Of a stretch of DNA of 64,000 nt, positions 8,482-17,109 are shown one piece after another. The translations under genes and the position numbers were made by a program. The DNA is taken from positions 186,001-250,000 of the forward strand of contig CALAJN010000009.1 of assembly GCA_937922675.1 (NCBI GenBank), in the 5' to 3' direction. The stretch's first letter is position 1, and every line of letters starts with the position of its first letter. The notes under the pieces are model-generated. The model saw nothing but the letters and a program-made list of their open reading frames with translations. It was not told the origin of the DNA and searched no databases. The DNA is from an uncultured Granulosicoccaceae bacterium. Its GTDB lineage: Bacteria; Pseudomonadota; Gammaproteobacteria; Granulosicoccales; Granulosicoccaceae.

Positions 8482-9642
8482 TCAGGAAGTAAATACCGTC
8501 CACGAGCCACCCGCCGCTGACGACCTGACAACTGCATCCACAAAGGCGACCCCTGCAAGCCCATCCGCAGCACTCGGCACCAACTGTTCGCCGGTTGCGG
8601 CAGAACCATCGCGCCGCGCAATGATTGCCATGGCAGCTTCGGTGTAGAGGTTGGCAAACCCCTCGAGGTAACCCTCGGGATGACCTCCGGGAATGCGGCT
8701 TACCGCATTGGCGGCATCGCTTGCTCCTGCACCACTGCGCGTCAACAAACGCTTGGGTTCGCCCAAGGGAGTGTGCCACAGGTAGTTTGGATCCTCTTGC
8801 GCCCACTCAATACCGCCCTCACTGCCAAAGACACGCAAGCGCAGCGCATTCTCGTTGCCAACAGCGACTTGACTGCACCACAAAGCCCCTTTGGCACCGC
8901 CGGCATAACGCAGCAAGACGTGCGCGTTGTCATCGAGCTCACGCCCTTCAACAAAGGCATCGATATCAGCAAGCACCTCGGTACAGGAAAGCCCGGTTAC
9001 AAACCCTGCGAGGTTGAACGCATGCGTACCGATATCGCCAGTTGATCCACCCGCTCCGGATCGAGCGGGGTCTGTACGCCAACCCGCCTGCTTCTGACCG
9101 GTTTGCTCGAGTCGCGTTGACAGCCAGTCCTGAGCGTATTCGACCTGCACAACACGTAGCGTTCCGAGCGCACCAGAGGCGATCATGTCCCGCGCCTGTC
9201 TGATCATGGGGTAGCCCGTGTAGTTATGCGTCAGGAAAAACAAAGCATCGGCTTGATCCACCACCGCTTTCAGCGCGAGCGCATCATCCAGCGTCGAAGT
9301 CATCGGCTTGTCGCAAATGACGTGGATACCCCGTGACAAGAAGGCCTCGGCCGCGGCACGGTGTACATGATTGGGTGTAACGATACTGACCGCCTCTATT
9401 CCGTCTTCACGCGCCGCTTCTGCCTCAGCCATCTGCTCAAAGGTGTCATAGGCACGGTCACTGGCAACCCCGAGATCCGCTGCCGACTCACGCGAGCGTT
9501 CAGCGGTAGACGAAAAGGCCCCGGCGACCAGTTCGTAGTGATCATCAATGCGTGATGCGATACGGTGAACACCGCCAATGAATGCATCTCGACCACCACC
9601 GACCATGCCAAGGCGGATGCGCTCTGATCGAAGCTGCGTCAT
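8482..9642 (-). CDS. Gfo/Idh/MocA family NAD(P)-dependent oxidoreductase
   Basis: 386 aa. The N-terminal Rossmann fold starts LGMVGGGRDAFIGGVHR, and the family's cofactor/catalytic region is VICDKPMTSTLDDA (the EKP-like motif with its lysine, about residue 110). The GFO_IDH_MocA C-terminal domain includes the substrate-side GSTGDIGTHAFNLAGF motif with its histidine. Members oxidise or reduce sugars and inositols in the cytoplasm. It overlaps the isomerase-like gene by 4 bases (ATGA), so the two enzymes are made together and probably act consecutively on the imported compound. Confidence 0.9.
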   Translation of the reverse strand: MTQLRSERIRLGMVGGGRDAFIGGVHRIASRIDDHYELVAGAFSSTAERSRESAADLGVASDRAYDTFEQMAEAEAAREDGIEAVSIVTPNHVHRAAAEAFLSRGIHVICDKPMTSTLDDALALKAVVDQADALFFLTHNYTGYPMIRQARDMIASGALGTLRVVQVEYAQDWLSTRLEQTGQKQAGWRTDPARSGAGGSTGDIGTHAFNLAGFVTGLSCTEVLADIDAFVEGRELDDNAHVLLRYAGGAKGALWCSQVAVGNENALRLRVFGSEGGIEWAQEDPNYLWHTPLGEPKRLLTRSGAGASDAANAVSRIPGGHPEGYLEGFANLYTEAAMAIIARRDGSAATGEQLVPSAADGLAGVAFVDAVVRSSAAGGSWTVFTS

Positions 9643-10697
9643 GACGTGATTCCCAGCATGGCGCGGTTGGCTGCAACGTCAGTCCCGCCATCAGCGAAGT
9701 CATCAAAGGCGCGCTCGGTGACGCGAATGATGTGATCGCGCACAAAAGCTGCACCTTCGCGAGCGCCATCTTCAGGGTGTTTCAGACAGCACTCCCATTC
9801 GACCACAGCCCAGCCATCAAAATCGTTGGCAGCCATTTTCGAAAAGATGGACGCAAAATCCACGTCGCCATCACCGAGACTGCGAAACCGCCCCGCCCTG
9901 TCTACCCACTTCTGAAAACCACCGTACACACCCTGACGCCCAGTCGGGTTGAACTCGGCATCCTTGACATGGAACATACGGATTCGATCCTTGTAGATGT
10001 CGATGTTGTCGAGATAGTCGAGGCATTGCAGTACATAGTGCGAGGGGTCGTAGAGCATGTTGCAGCGTGGGTGGTTATCCACCCGCTCAAGAAACATCTC
10101 GAAGGTGATGCCATCGTGCAAGTCCTCACCCGGATGAATCTCATAGCAGACATCCACGCCGCAACTGTCAGCGTGATCCAGAATGGGTCGCCAGCGCTTT
10201 GCCAGCTCGTCAAATGCCGTTTCCACCAATCCGGGAGCACGTTGCGGCCATGGGTAGATGTACGGCCAGGCTAGAGCGCCCGAGAACGTGGCGTGAGCAC
10301 CTATCCCCATGTGTTTGGATGCCGACAGGGCCTTTTTCACCTGTTCGACCGCCCAGGCTTGCCGCGCTTTGGGATTATCGCGCACCTCAGTTGCCGCAAA
10401 ACCATCAAAGCCTGCATCAAACGCCGGGTGCACGGCCACCAGCTGCCCTTGCAAGTGGGTGGAGAGCTCGGTGACCTCGACGCCATTACTGCGGGCCACG
10501 CCGAGGATCTCATCACAATAATCCTTAGACTCTGCCGCCTTGTCCAGATCAAACAAGCGCCCGTCCCAGCTCGGCAGCTGAACGCCTGCATAGCCGCAGT
10601 CGGCCGCCCAGGCAGTGATCCCGTCCCAGCTGTTGAACGGCGCTTCGTCTCCGGCAAATTGCGCAAGAAACAGCGCTGGCCCTTTCATCGTCTTCAT
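9639..10697 (-). CDS. Sugar phosphate isomerase/epimerase family protein (TIM barrel)
   Basis: 352 aa with an xylose-isomerase-like TIM-barrel fold. Candidate metal ligands sit at strand ends in the expected order: EIHPGED (Glu), DPSHYVLQ (Asp/His), HVKDAEF (His) and VEWECC (Glu). No signal peptide is seen. It is the first gene of the catabolic operon and precedes a Gfo/Idh/MocA dehydrogenase, a pairing common in inositol and sugar-polyol catabolism. ATG 10697 is used; a second in-frame ATG at 10688 is also possible. The substrate is not evident. Confidence 0.88.
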   Translation of the reverse strand: MKTMKGPALFLAQFAGDEAPFNSWDGITAWAADCGYAGVQLPSWDGRLFDLDKAAESKDYCDEILGVARSNGVEVTELSTHLQGQLVAVHPAFDAGFDGFAATEVRDNPKARQAWAVEQVKKALSASKHMGIGAHATFSGALAWPYIYPWPQRAPGLVETAFDELAKRWRPILDHADSCGVDVCYEIHPGEDLHDGITFEMFLERVDNHPRCNMLYDPSHYVLQCLDYLDNIDIYKDRIRMFHVKDAEFNPTGRQGVYGGFQKWVDRAGRFRSLGDGDVDFASIFSKMAANDFDGWAVVEWECCLKHPEDGAREGAAFVRDHIIRVTERAFDDFADGGTDVAANRAMLGITS

Positions 10698-11146
10698 AGG
10701 TATGTGTCTGTGTGAGCAACACTGCCTATTGAATCGTCACGCGCCTGACAATGCAAGCCGTCCGGGATCAGGCCCGAAGAACATGGGTCAAAGCCTCAGC
10801 TCGTGCGCTAACTTGACCTCTGGTTTGCGCGTTGGACCAAGCCGACTCGCTCACGCATGCACTTCAGCGAGATGCCCACTCTTGATCCACAAGCTTGCGC
10901 CCGACTCTCCTGCTATAGCCGAGAGGTATGAGCCGGCCGGTGTGCGCAACCAGGAATGGCGCGTGACGTTCATATCTGCGATGAGTAACGGCTCGGCTCA
11001 AACCCTTTCAATTAACGTCCACGTTGACAAAGCGCCTCCGAGCAGGAAGTACCTTTGGCTGCCAAGGCGTCACCGATTGGACGTGGGGCAACAATGCAGG
11101 TGCCTGCAGCAGAGGCACCTGCATGTCAACGATCGAACAATCCTCG
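10698..11146. other. Intergenic region upstream of the polyol operon
   Basis: About 450 bases between two minus-strand transcription units. The right end holds the hairpin listed separately, and the left end must hold the promoter of the isomerase-led operon. The plus-strand ORF of the track (10615-11163) has arginine/cysteine-rich composition with no recognisable domain, and I do not believe it. No regulator gene sits next to the operon. Confidence 0.4.
11094..11124 (-). terminator. Stem-loop terminator after CHRD/spondin gene
   Basis: A perfect 12-bp stem (ATGCAGGTGCCT / AGGCACCTGCAT) encloses a 7-base loop 23 bases past the stop of the lipoprotein gene. The tail on the minus strand is TTGTTG rather than a clean T-run, so it is a moderate intrinsic terminator or an RNA-stabilising hairpin. 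Confidence 0.6.
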
Positions 11147-12316
11147 TCAAGGCTGAGGCGTAATGGTGACTCGCAGTACTCTTTCATTCAGGCTAACTGA
11201 CTGACCACGCCCATCGATGCTGCCAACACGGGTGTCCGGATCAATATCACCGGTATTGGGTGCCGCCTGGCGTTGTACCTGATTAGCGCCTGTGCCCGGT
11301 TCTTCGTCAGCTTCGGTACCCGAATCCCAGATAGCAATGTCGCTTGCCACGACTTCTCCAGACACCGGCTGCCCACCGACAAACAGATCGAGGCTATTGT
11401 CTGCATCGGTAGCTGTGTAGAACCAGTCGTTAGACGGAATGAACATGGTTACAAAATCAAACTTGTCACCATCAACACCCTGGATAGTGAACTCATAGGC
11501 TCCACCGGGACCGATGGGACCTGGCTCATCGGCACCAACAGGTGTCGAAAAGGGAGCAGCACCGGGGACAGCCGCTGGGTAGGGCTCGTTGTTACCGTCT
11601 TCAGCGACAGCTTCAAGACCGGCATTTGCCGCGTCTCTGGGTAGCAACAATGGACTATCGACCTCGTTACGATGAACAATGTAGGCACCTGGTGACAAAG
11701 GAACTGGCTGCGTTGTGCCTGTGGAAGCAACATTCAGTGTGTTTTCAGTTGAAATGTTCTCCAGACGAACCAGAAAACGTGTCGCGTTACCCGCATCAAT
11801 CTGCCCACGTATTTCACCAGCAGCATTCGCTGCAGTGTGCACATTGAAGTAGAGCTCTCCGCGATTGAAGGCACCGATCTCCTCCTCGGTCAGCGCTCTT
11901 GCATCAGAAGGCACTGTCCAGGTCGACCCACCATCATCGGTCGTCAAACCGATCAGTACCGGACCTGTTGATCCGGCAAACCCACGGTGAATATGCGCCA
12001 TTGCTGCGGGGCCGCTCAGGTTACTGACACCCAGCGTTGCCGTTACCACTCCGTTTTCATCGACCTGTACTTCAGCGGACCCACTCGCTCCTGCAGGGAC
12101 ACCAACTGGCGCCGGGATTTCCTGCGATGCATCAAGCAACACCGAGACGGCTTGCCCTGCCCCACCCTCGTCTACATTCTCCTCGTTGTCGACACCATTG
12201 TCGATTAGCGCATCGTCGTCATCATCATCACTACTACAAGCACCGATCACGACGGCAGCAGATAAAGCGATTGCATACTTGAGCTTTCTTGATTGAAAGC
12301 GGCTCTTCATTGACAT
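11147..12316 (-). CDS. CHRD and spondin-domain lipoprotein
   Basis: 389 aa. A lipoprotein signal (basic start, hydrophobic core, VVIGACSS lipobox) is followed by an acidic Asp-rich linker (SSDDDDDD). Residues about 55-175 match a CHRD domain (TATLGVSNLSGPAAMAHIH...ELYFNVHTAANAAGEIRGQ). Residues about 180-370 match a bacterial spondin-type domain (FLVRLENISTENTL...FVTMFIPSNDWFYTATD). The product should be anchored in a membrane and face the periplasm or surface. It lies just downstream of an ECF sigma/anti-sigma pair on the same strand, with a 210-base AT-rich gap that may carry an ECF-dependent promoter. Confidence 0.88.
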   Translation of the reverse strand: MSMKSRFQSRKLKYAIALSAAVVIGACSSDDDDDDALIDNGVDNEENVDEGGAGQAVSVLLDASQEIPAPVGVPAGASGSAEVQVDENGVVTATLGVSNLSGPAAMAHIHRGFAGSTGPVLIGLTTDDGGSTWTVPSDARALTEEEIGAFNRGELYFNVHTAANAAGEIRGQIDAGNATRFLVRLENISTENTLNVASTGTTQPVPLSPGAYIVHRNEVDSPLLLPRDAANAGLEAVAEDGNNEPYPAAVPGAAPFSTPVGADEPGPIGPGGAYEFTIQGVDGDKFDFVTMFIPSNDWFYTATDADNSLDLFVGGQPVSGEVVASDIAIWDSGTEADEEPGTGANQVQRQAAPNTGDIDPDTRVGSIDGRGQSVSLNERVLRVTITPQP

Positions 12317-12526
12317 GGCTATATTTTTCCTTTTTGTCGTGTTGTGATTAAATTAAGTGTGCTGGTTTAACTCGTTTACACACCGTTGGAAGGCAAATAA
12401 TAACATCGTGCGTTTCACGATCTTCAGGTTAAAAACACCTTGCCATCGAGATCTATTCCAAAATAAAAACACGGGATCGCGCAAAGTATTTAATGACGAT
12501 TTATTTATATCAATGCTGCGACCCGG
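12317..12526 (-). promoter_or_regulatory. AT-rich leader of the CHRD/spondin gene
   Basis: This stretch is markedly more AT-rich than its surroundings. On the minus strand it contains GTGAAACGCACG about 90 bases before the start and an AAAGGAAAAA ribosome site. It is the likely promoter region of the lipoprotein gene. I could not find a motif shared with the region upstream of the sigma gene. Confidence 0.35.
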
Positions 12527-12901
12527 CTATGCCTCGAGGAATGCTCTTCGAGCTCCGTCATAAAGGGCCTGTATGTTCTTGGCAAACTCTTCTGTGACGA
12601 TAAAAAGGCGCTGATTGCCTTCGATCCAGCTTGATGCAACGTTCAAATCGCCATGAATCGCCGAGGCGCCAGAGAGCTCGGCGCATGCGAGATTCTCTAC
12701 ATCAATCCGCAACTTTTCAGGTAGTGGCGAAAGAGCCTTGTTCTCGAACGCAGTCTTGTACGGCAGATGTGACGCATCAAGCGCCGCTAGAGTTTCGGCC
12801 AGGTCGGCATCGTGTGCTGCGGAATCGACAGGATACGCCTTGCGCTCGTCGCTCAGGCGATTGTCTGCGTATAGGACAAGAACATCATTGGTGATAGTCA
12901 T
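12527..12901 (-). CDS. Putative anti-sigma factor of the ECF pair
   Basis: 124 aa, no zinc-finger HxxxCxxC motif and no membrane helix. It overlaps the end of the ECF sigma gene by 4 bases (ATGA), the usual arrangement for a cognate anti-sigma. The segment LAALDASHLPYKTAF followed by LPEKLRIDVENL recurs in a decayed copy at 13.6-14.1 kb. Likely role: binding and holding the ECF factor in the cytoplasm. The family is not one I recognise by name, so the call rests mainly on position and on the paralogue. Confidence 0.65.
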   Translation of the reverse strand: MTITNDVLVLYADNRLSDERKAYPVDSAAHDADLAETLAALDASHLPYKTAFENKALSPLPEKLRIDVENLACAELSGASAIHGDLNVASSWIEGNQRLFIVTEEFAKNIQALYDGARRAFLEA

Positions 12902-13476
12902 ACTACATACTCGACTCTTGTCACTTTGGATGTTTGACTCGTGCGCTCACTTTCAAACTGGAACTTTCCGATAGCAACGCGAGCTCTGGCAAGACGACTC
13001 ATCACTGTGCCGATGGGTATGTGCAAAATATCAGCCGCTTCCTGATACGTACACTCCTCCACCAGCACAAGCTCTACGACCATTCGTTGCGCCTCCGGCA
13101 GCCGTTCCACGGCGCCGAACACCTGATCTAGAAAAACCTGTGTTTCTGCAATATCGGATGACTCTTCCGCATCTAGCGAGAAGACCTTACCCGACGCCGA
13201 CTCCGTCGTTGTGCAGGTCGTATCGAGCGAATCGCGAGCTCTGATCTTACGTGACCGCAGCTCGTTGAGCCAGATTCGATGTTGTATCTGAAATAACCAG
13301 CTGCAAAACTTTCCCTGAGCCGAGTACTTGTGCCGCTGCTCCAGTGCCCGCACGCAGGTGCGCTGTACCAGGTCTGCAGCATCGTCGGAGTTAGCCGTAA
13401 GGCGCAACCCAAATCGCCACAACGCGTCAAGCTCAGACTCCAGCGACAGAGCTACATCGTGAGTCGAGATGCTCAC
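12898..13476 (-). CDS. ECF-family RNA polymerase sigma factor
   Basis: 192 aa with the two sigma-70 regions of ECF factors. Region 2 (about 15-85) includes DDAADLVQRTCVRALEQ and FCSWLFQIQHRIWLNELR. Region 4 (about 115-175) includes LPEAQRMVVELVLVEECTYQEAADILHIPIGTVMSRLARAR, the -35-recognising helix-turn-helix. It starts with GTG. It is co-translated with the 12527-12901 product and precedes the CHRD/spondin gene, a probable regulon member. The signal sensed is unknown. Confidence 0.93.
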   Translation of the reverse strand: MSISTHDVALSLESELDALWRFGLRLTANSDDAADLVQRTCVRALEQRHKYSAQGKFCSWLFQIQHRIWLNELRSRKIRARDSLDTTCTTTESASGKVFSLDAEESSDIAETQVFLDQVFGAVERLPEAQRMVVELVLVEECTYQEAADILHIPIGTVMSRLARARVAIGKFQFESERTSQTSKVTRVEYVV

Positions 13477-13568
13477 AATACTTGGGGACCTGAATCCCGA
13501 CGCCTCACTGCTGAAAAAATATCACCAGACAGATAAACGTTCGCTCTGACAAATCGCATGTACAAAAC

Positions 13569-14062
13569 TCAAGACCGCCCGTGTTCAGGCACAACATGGA
13601 CTTGAAATTTATGCAGGAGTTCCACACTCTCGTCAGCAAGTAACCTGTAATGCTGATTGTCGACAATCCAGTCTGCGGCAGTGAGCGTTGAGCAAGGCTC
13701 TATCAGAACGCTGCACTGCAGCTCACCCTCGGCTGACATGGAGTAGAGCGACAGGGGCAAATGATCTTCTATCGGGGAACCCACCGGTAGTCCTGCTCAG
13801 CTGACGTATCGAGCTCGCCCGTCACATTTGACCAGTTGCGAACCTTTGCACGCAGTGTTGCAGGAACTTCCGGCAAGGGCTGATGATCGAATACTGTCTT
13901 GAACGGCAATCGTGATCCCTCCATGGCTGCCAATGCGTCCGAGAGTGAGTCGTTAAGGTATCCATTGGCAGGTTCAGCAAGGCGAAAAAGCCTGCAAGCA
14001 GCGCATGGCAGCTTCAGCCAAGTGACAGCGGCATCATTGGCAACACGGCATACAACAGGCAA
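13569..14062 (-). pseudogene. Frameshifted second anti-sigma-like gene
   Basis: Two overlapping minus-strand frames together resemble the intact anti-sigma at 12.5-12.9 kb. The 13769-14062 frame has LAAMEGSRLPFKTVF and LPEVPATLRAKV, matching LAALDASHLPYKTAF and LPEKLRIDV. The 13569-13784 frame has TAADWIVDNQHYRLLADE, matching VASSWIEGNQRLFIVTEE, in the right order. The frames overlap by 16 bases, so one indel would join them. No ATG fits the first frame and no sigma gene lies beside it. The reading as a decayed paralogue is inference from this alignment by eye. Confidence 0.55.
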
Positions 14063-14087
14063 GCCAAGCGCCTTGTCCTCGTCATTT

Positions 14088-14531
14088 CTATGCAGTGGTC
14101 CTGTGTGCTAATGACGTGACACCGGGCACAGCAAACTCTGCCGGCTCACTATCTACCGAACCAAGTGACTCCAATCTAACGACCGGGCTGACCAGACGCC
14201 AGGCGTCACCTGCAGGCTCGATGTGCAAGCGGTCACGACCATTCGCCGGCATAGTGTTTTGCAGACCGTTGTTGATGGCATGTTTGATCGACTCAATAGA
14301 GCCGCCGTGTAGCCATATATCATCCGTGAGATTCGGCGCACCGATCACAGGATTACCTGCCCCGTCTGCCCCATGACAGGCGGAGCAGACAGCAAAGCGC
14401 GCGCTACCCTGTTGGGCCAGGGTTGCATCATGATTGCTGTCAGACAAGGACATCACATAGTGGGCTACAGCCTGTACACCCGTATCACCACCAAGCGCTG
14501 CACCCAGATTAGCGGCTGGTCTGACCACCAA
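14088..14531 (-). pseudogene. ccoP: Truncated CcoP (cbb3 oxidase subunit III) C-terminal remnant
   Basis: Residues about 10-98 match the second cytochrome c domain of CcoP: GAALGGDTGVQAVAHYVMSLS, then the heme motif CSACH (residues 49-53), then IGAPNLTDDIWLHGG and NTMPANG with the axial methionine. The membrane anchor and first heme domain are missing. There is no signal peptide, so heme could not be attached in the periplasm. The last 45 residues do not resemble CcoP. The similarity begins within a few bases of the MFS gene stop, suggesting a deletion or recombination joint. No other cbb3 gene is in the window. Confidence 0.65.
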
Positions 14532-15726
14532 CTGATCTGCCCATCAACCAGATCAGCACCGCCATGATGCTGCCGACAATTACGGTCGACACCAGCATGC
14601 GTGACAGCGCTGACCATGCAAGGCTCTCTCCTACGTAGGCTGACAAGCCAAACATCACGATCGCAAATCCAAGTCTGCCTAACAGGCTCTGCAAGGAAAG
14701 CCACGTAGCTCGCTCGGATGCGTCGATTCGCGGAGCGATGGCTGCCATCAAGGGTGCATGTGTCATATTCATACCAAAATTGCGTACGAGCACCAGTATC
14801 AGCGCGACCGGATGTAACCAGATGGCGAGGCCGGCGGCGATTAGCAGTTGAATGACGTTTGCGAGTAGTAGCAAAGTCGGCAAACTTATCCGCTTGGCAA
14901 TGGCCAGTGACACCATGGCGCCGAGCATGCCGCCGAACATCGACAATCCCATGACAAAGCCGGACACGATCGGCGTACGATTACCTCCAGCAAGCCACTG
15001 CCCGAGTTGTGAGCCGCTTTCTCCAAGCAAGCGTAGCCATGGTTGATAGAACTCAAAAGGTACATGTGCGAGTGAGAATGCCAGCACGTACCACAGCATC
15101 AACCAAAGCAGTAGACTGTCGCTGAATCTCAGTGCGACTGCACGCACCTGACGCTTCAGCGTTACGGCATTGCTACGTTCAACAGAAGGCTCGGCAAAGC
15201 GCCATGCAAGCGTCAATGCAAGCACTGAGCTTGCTGCAGCGAGAACATAGGGTAGCCACAGCGCCATACTGCCCAGCAAACCACCCAGCACACACGAGGC
15301 ACTGGTACTGGCCAGCGATACGCTACGTGAACGAGCCTCTTCTCTTGCATAGGTATCTGTCTCGCCTGTTGCTGCTAGCGAGTCGTGCAAGAGCGCGGAA
15401 TCACTACCTGATTGAAATGCGATGCCAGCAGCCAGCAATACCTGACACAAGGCAAACGTCTCGAACGAGGAGGCGCCGGCAAAGCCTAGATATGCAAGCA
15501 TCAGACTGACTGAAGCGACGACCAGCGTAGGCCTGCGTCCCACCCTGTCTGAAATATAGCCTGACGGCACCTCCAGCAACACGACAGACAGGTAGTACAC
15601 AGCTGACAAGGTGATGGCCTCGTCAAAGCCGACTTGCGCGGAAAAATACAGAAAAAAGACGGGCAACCACGGCGAGAAGCTAGCCGCGGCAACAAACCAT
15701 GGGTAGCGACGCACGTTGGCGCGCAT
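14509..15726 (-). CDS. MFS transporter
   Basis: 405 aa with about 12 hydrophobic segments. The loop between TM2 and TM3 has the family motif YISDRVGRRPT (the G-x-x-x-D/R-x-G-R-R type). Both halves and the central cytoplasmic loop (about 185-200) are present, so the protein looks complete. It should be an inner-membrane proton-coupled importer or exporter; the substrate cannot be told. Its 3' end overlaps the ccoP remnant by 23 bases. The frame stays open upstream of the ATG to a TAA about 70 bases away, so a slightly longer form is possible. Confidence 0.88.
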   Translation of the reverse strand: MRANVRRYPWFVAAASFSPWLPVFFLYFSAQVGFDEAITLSAVYYLSVVLLEVPSGYISDRVGRRPTLVVASVSLMLAYLGFAGASSFETFALCQVLLAAGIAFQSGSDSALLHDSLAATGETDTYAREEARSRSVSLASTSASCVLGGLLGSMALWLPYVLAAASSVLALTLAWRFAEPSVERSNAVTLKRQVRAVALRFSDSLLLWLMLWYVLAFSLAHVPFEFYQPWLRLLGESGSQLGQWLAGGNRTPIVSGFVMGLSMFGGMLGAMVSLAIAKRISLPTLLLLANVIQLLIAAGLAIWLHPVALILVLVRNFGMNMTHAPLMAAIAPRIDASERATWLSLQSLLGRLGFAIVMFGLSAYVGESLAWSALSRMLVSTVIVGSIMAVLIWLMGRSVGGQTSR

Positions 15727-15826
15727 GGACTCATTGATGCCCTCGGTGCTACCGCTGTTGCTGACGTTCAGTTCGAGAGACTCCAGGGGTTTTTACAGCG
15801 AAACATGAGCACTATCTCAACAGATA

Positions 15827-16972
15827 CTAACTCCACAGCGCCTCGGAGGCCATGGCGGCGCCCTCACTCAGACTCGCAAGTTTGGCCCATACAATGTCAG
15901 CATCCACGGCACCAAAACCCGCGAAGGTTGCAAAGCCACAGTCGGTGCCTGCGATGACGCGCTCCCGACCTACCAGATCCGCATAGCGCTGAATGCGGTC
16001 TGCGACGAGCTGGGGATGTTCGACAAAGTTGGTGGTTGAATCAATGACACCGGGTATCAGGATGTAGTCATCTGGAATATCGTGCTCCTGCCAGGCTCGC
16101 CACTCATGTGAATGACGTGGATTGGAGGTCTCGAACAACAACCCGCGAGGCTTGGCCTTGAGCACCACCGGAAGCACCTTGGCCAGCGCGATATCGCAAA
16201 TATGCGGCCCCTCATAGTTGCCCCAGCACACGTGCATACGTACACGGTCGCCGGGTACATTTCGCAAGGCATGGTTGAGCACTTCCACGTGCACCTCGGC
16301 TTGTCGGACAAACTCTTCATCAGACAGATCCGGGAACATCATATGCCGCCCCAGACCCAGATCCGGACTGTCCAGTTGCAGAATCAATCCGGAGGCCACA
16401 ATCGCCTCGTACTCATGCCGCATGGCCTCTGCAACATCCTCCAGATAATCCTGATGATTGGCATGGTATTGCGAAGGTTGAAACAAGGCGATGACGCCGG
16501 GCGTTGCCGAGTTCATGAAGCCCTCCTCAAAGCCGTGCTCCTGCATGGCCGCTTGCATCCAGCGAATGTCATCGTGCAACGGCTCGAGGTTTTTGACCTC
16601 GATCGGACCAACACACTGAGGTCGTCGGTAGGTCGGTGTACCACCACCCTTGGCCTGGCGCTCCAGAAAGCCCGGGAACTGCTTCAGATCTGCCGGGGCT
16701 CGTCGCGGACTGTCGCCCTCGAAGCCTGTCAGACGATCCTTGATGTAGGTGGCGTAGGATATCTTGCTCATCTCTCCATCCGAAGGCAAGGAGATACCAG
16801 CCTGCTTTTGTTTTGCAAGCGTGTCACCGACCGAACGCGATATGACGCTCTCAAACTCGACGCTGTCGATCTCCTTGCCCTGCTCCTGTGCAAAGACCAG
16901 ATCAGTTACGTCCTTGGGGCGCGGCAAGGATCCCACGTGCGTCGTGAGAATGGCATCGGTCGAAGTTTTCAT
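15827..16972 (-). CDS. MetE-type (cobalamin-independent) methionine synthase family protein
   Basis: 381 aa, about half the length of full MetE, representing only the C-terminal catalytic barrel. It starts TTHVGSLPRP and has LPSDGEMSKISY. The zinc-site pattern is intact: HVCWGN (His and Cys) and GTDCGFAT (second Cys). Such short homologues form a methyltransferase family whose methyl donor and acceptor are often not the MetE ones. It may transfer methyl groups from a small methylated compound rather than from folate. Flanked by an MFS transporter and a lipoprotein gene, all on the minus strand. Confidence 0.88.
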   Translation of the reverse strand: MKTSTDAILTTHVGSLPRPKDVTDLVFAQEQGKEIDSVEFESVISRSVGDTLAKQKQAGISLPSDGEMSKISYATYIKDRLTGFEGDSPRRAPADLKQFPGFLERQAKGGGTPTYRRPQCVGPIEVKNLEPLHDDIRWMQAAMQEHGFEEGFMNSATPGVIALFQPSQYHANHQDYLEDVAEAMRHEYEAIVASGLILQLDSPDLGLGRHMMFPDLSDEEFVRQAEVHVEVLNHALRNVPGDRVRMHVCWGNYEGPHICDIALAKVLPVVLKAKPRGLLFETSNPRHSHEWRAWQEHDIPDDYILIPGVIDSTTNFVEHPQLVADRIQRYADLVGRERVIAGTDCGFATFAGFGAVDADIVWAKLASLSEGAAMASEALWS

Positions 16973-17109
16973 GCAGGTTCCAAGTGATCACGATAGCGAT
17001 ATGCAAGGCCACAGCAGCCTGTGCCCGCCTTGAGGCCTGACCCCAAGATGAACTTGGCTGTGTACGCCCACATTACCTCATCGAATCCGAGCTGTGGTAC
17101 AGCGGGACA

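Noticed and set aside
10615-11163. Plus-strand ORF of 182 codons in the intergenic region
   Set aside because: It overlaps the isomerase start, has no ribosome site or domain, and its Arg/Cys-rich composition is that of a chance frame.
14088-14531. A functional small cytochrome c
   Set aside because: It lacks a signal peptide or anchor and begins inside the MFS 3' end, so periplasmic heme attachment is not possible as encoded.
16112-16987. Plus-strand ORF of 291 codons
   Set aside because: It lies antisense to the MetE-like gene, whose motifs are clear; this is a shadow frame.
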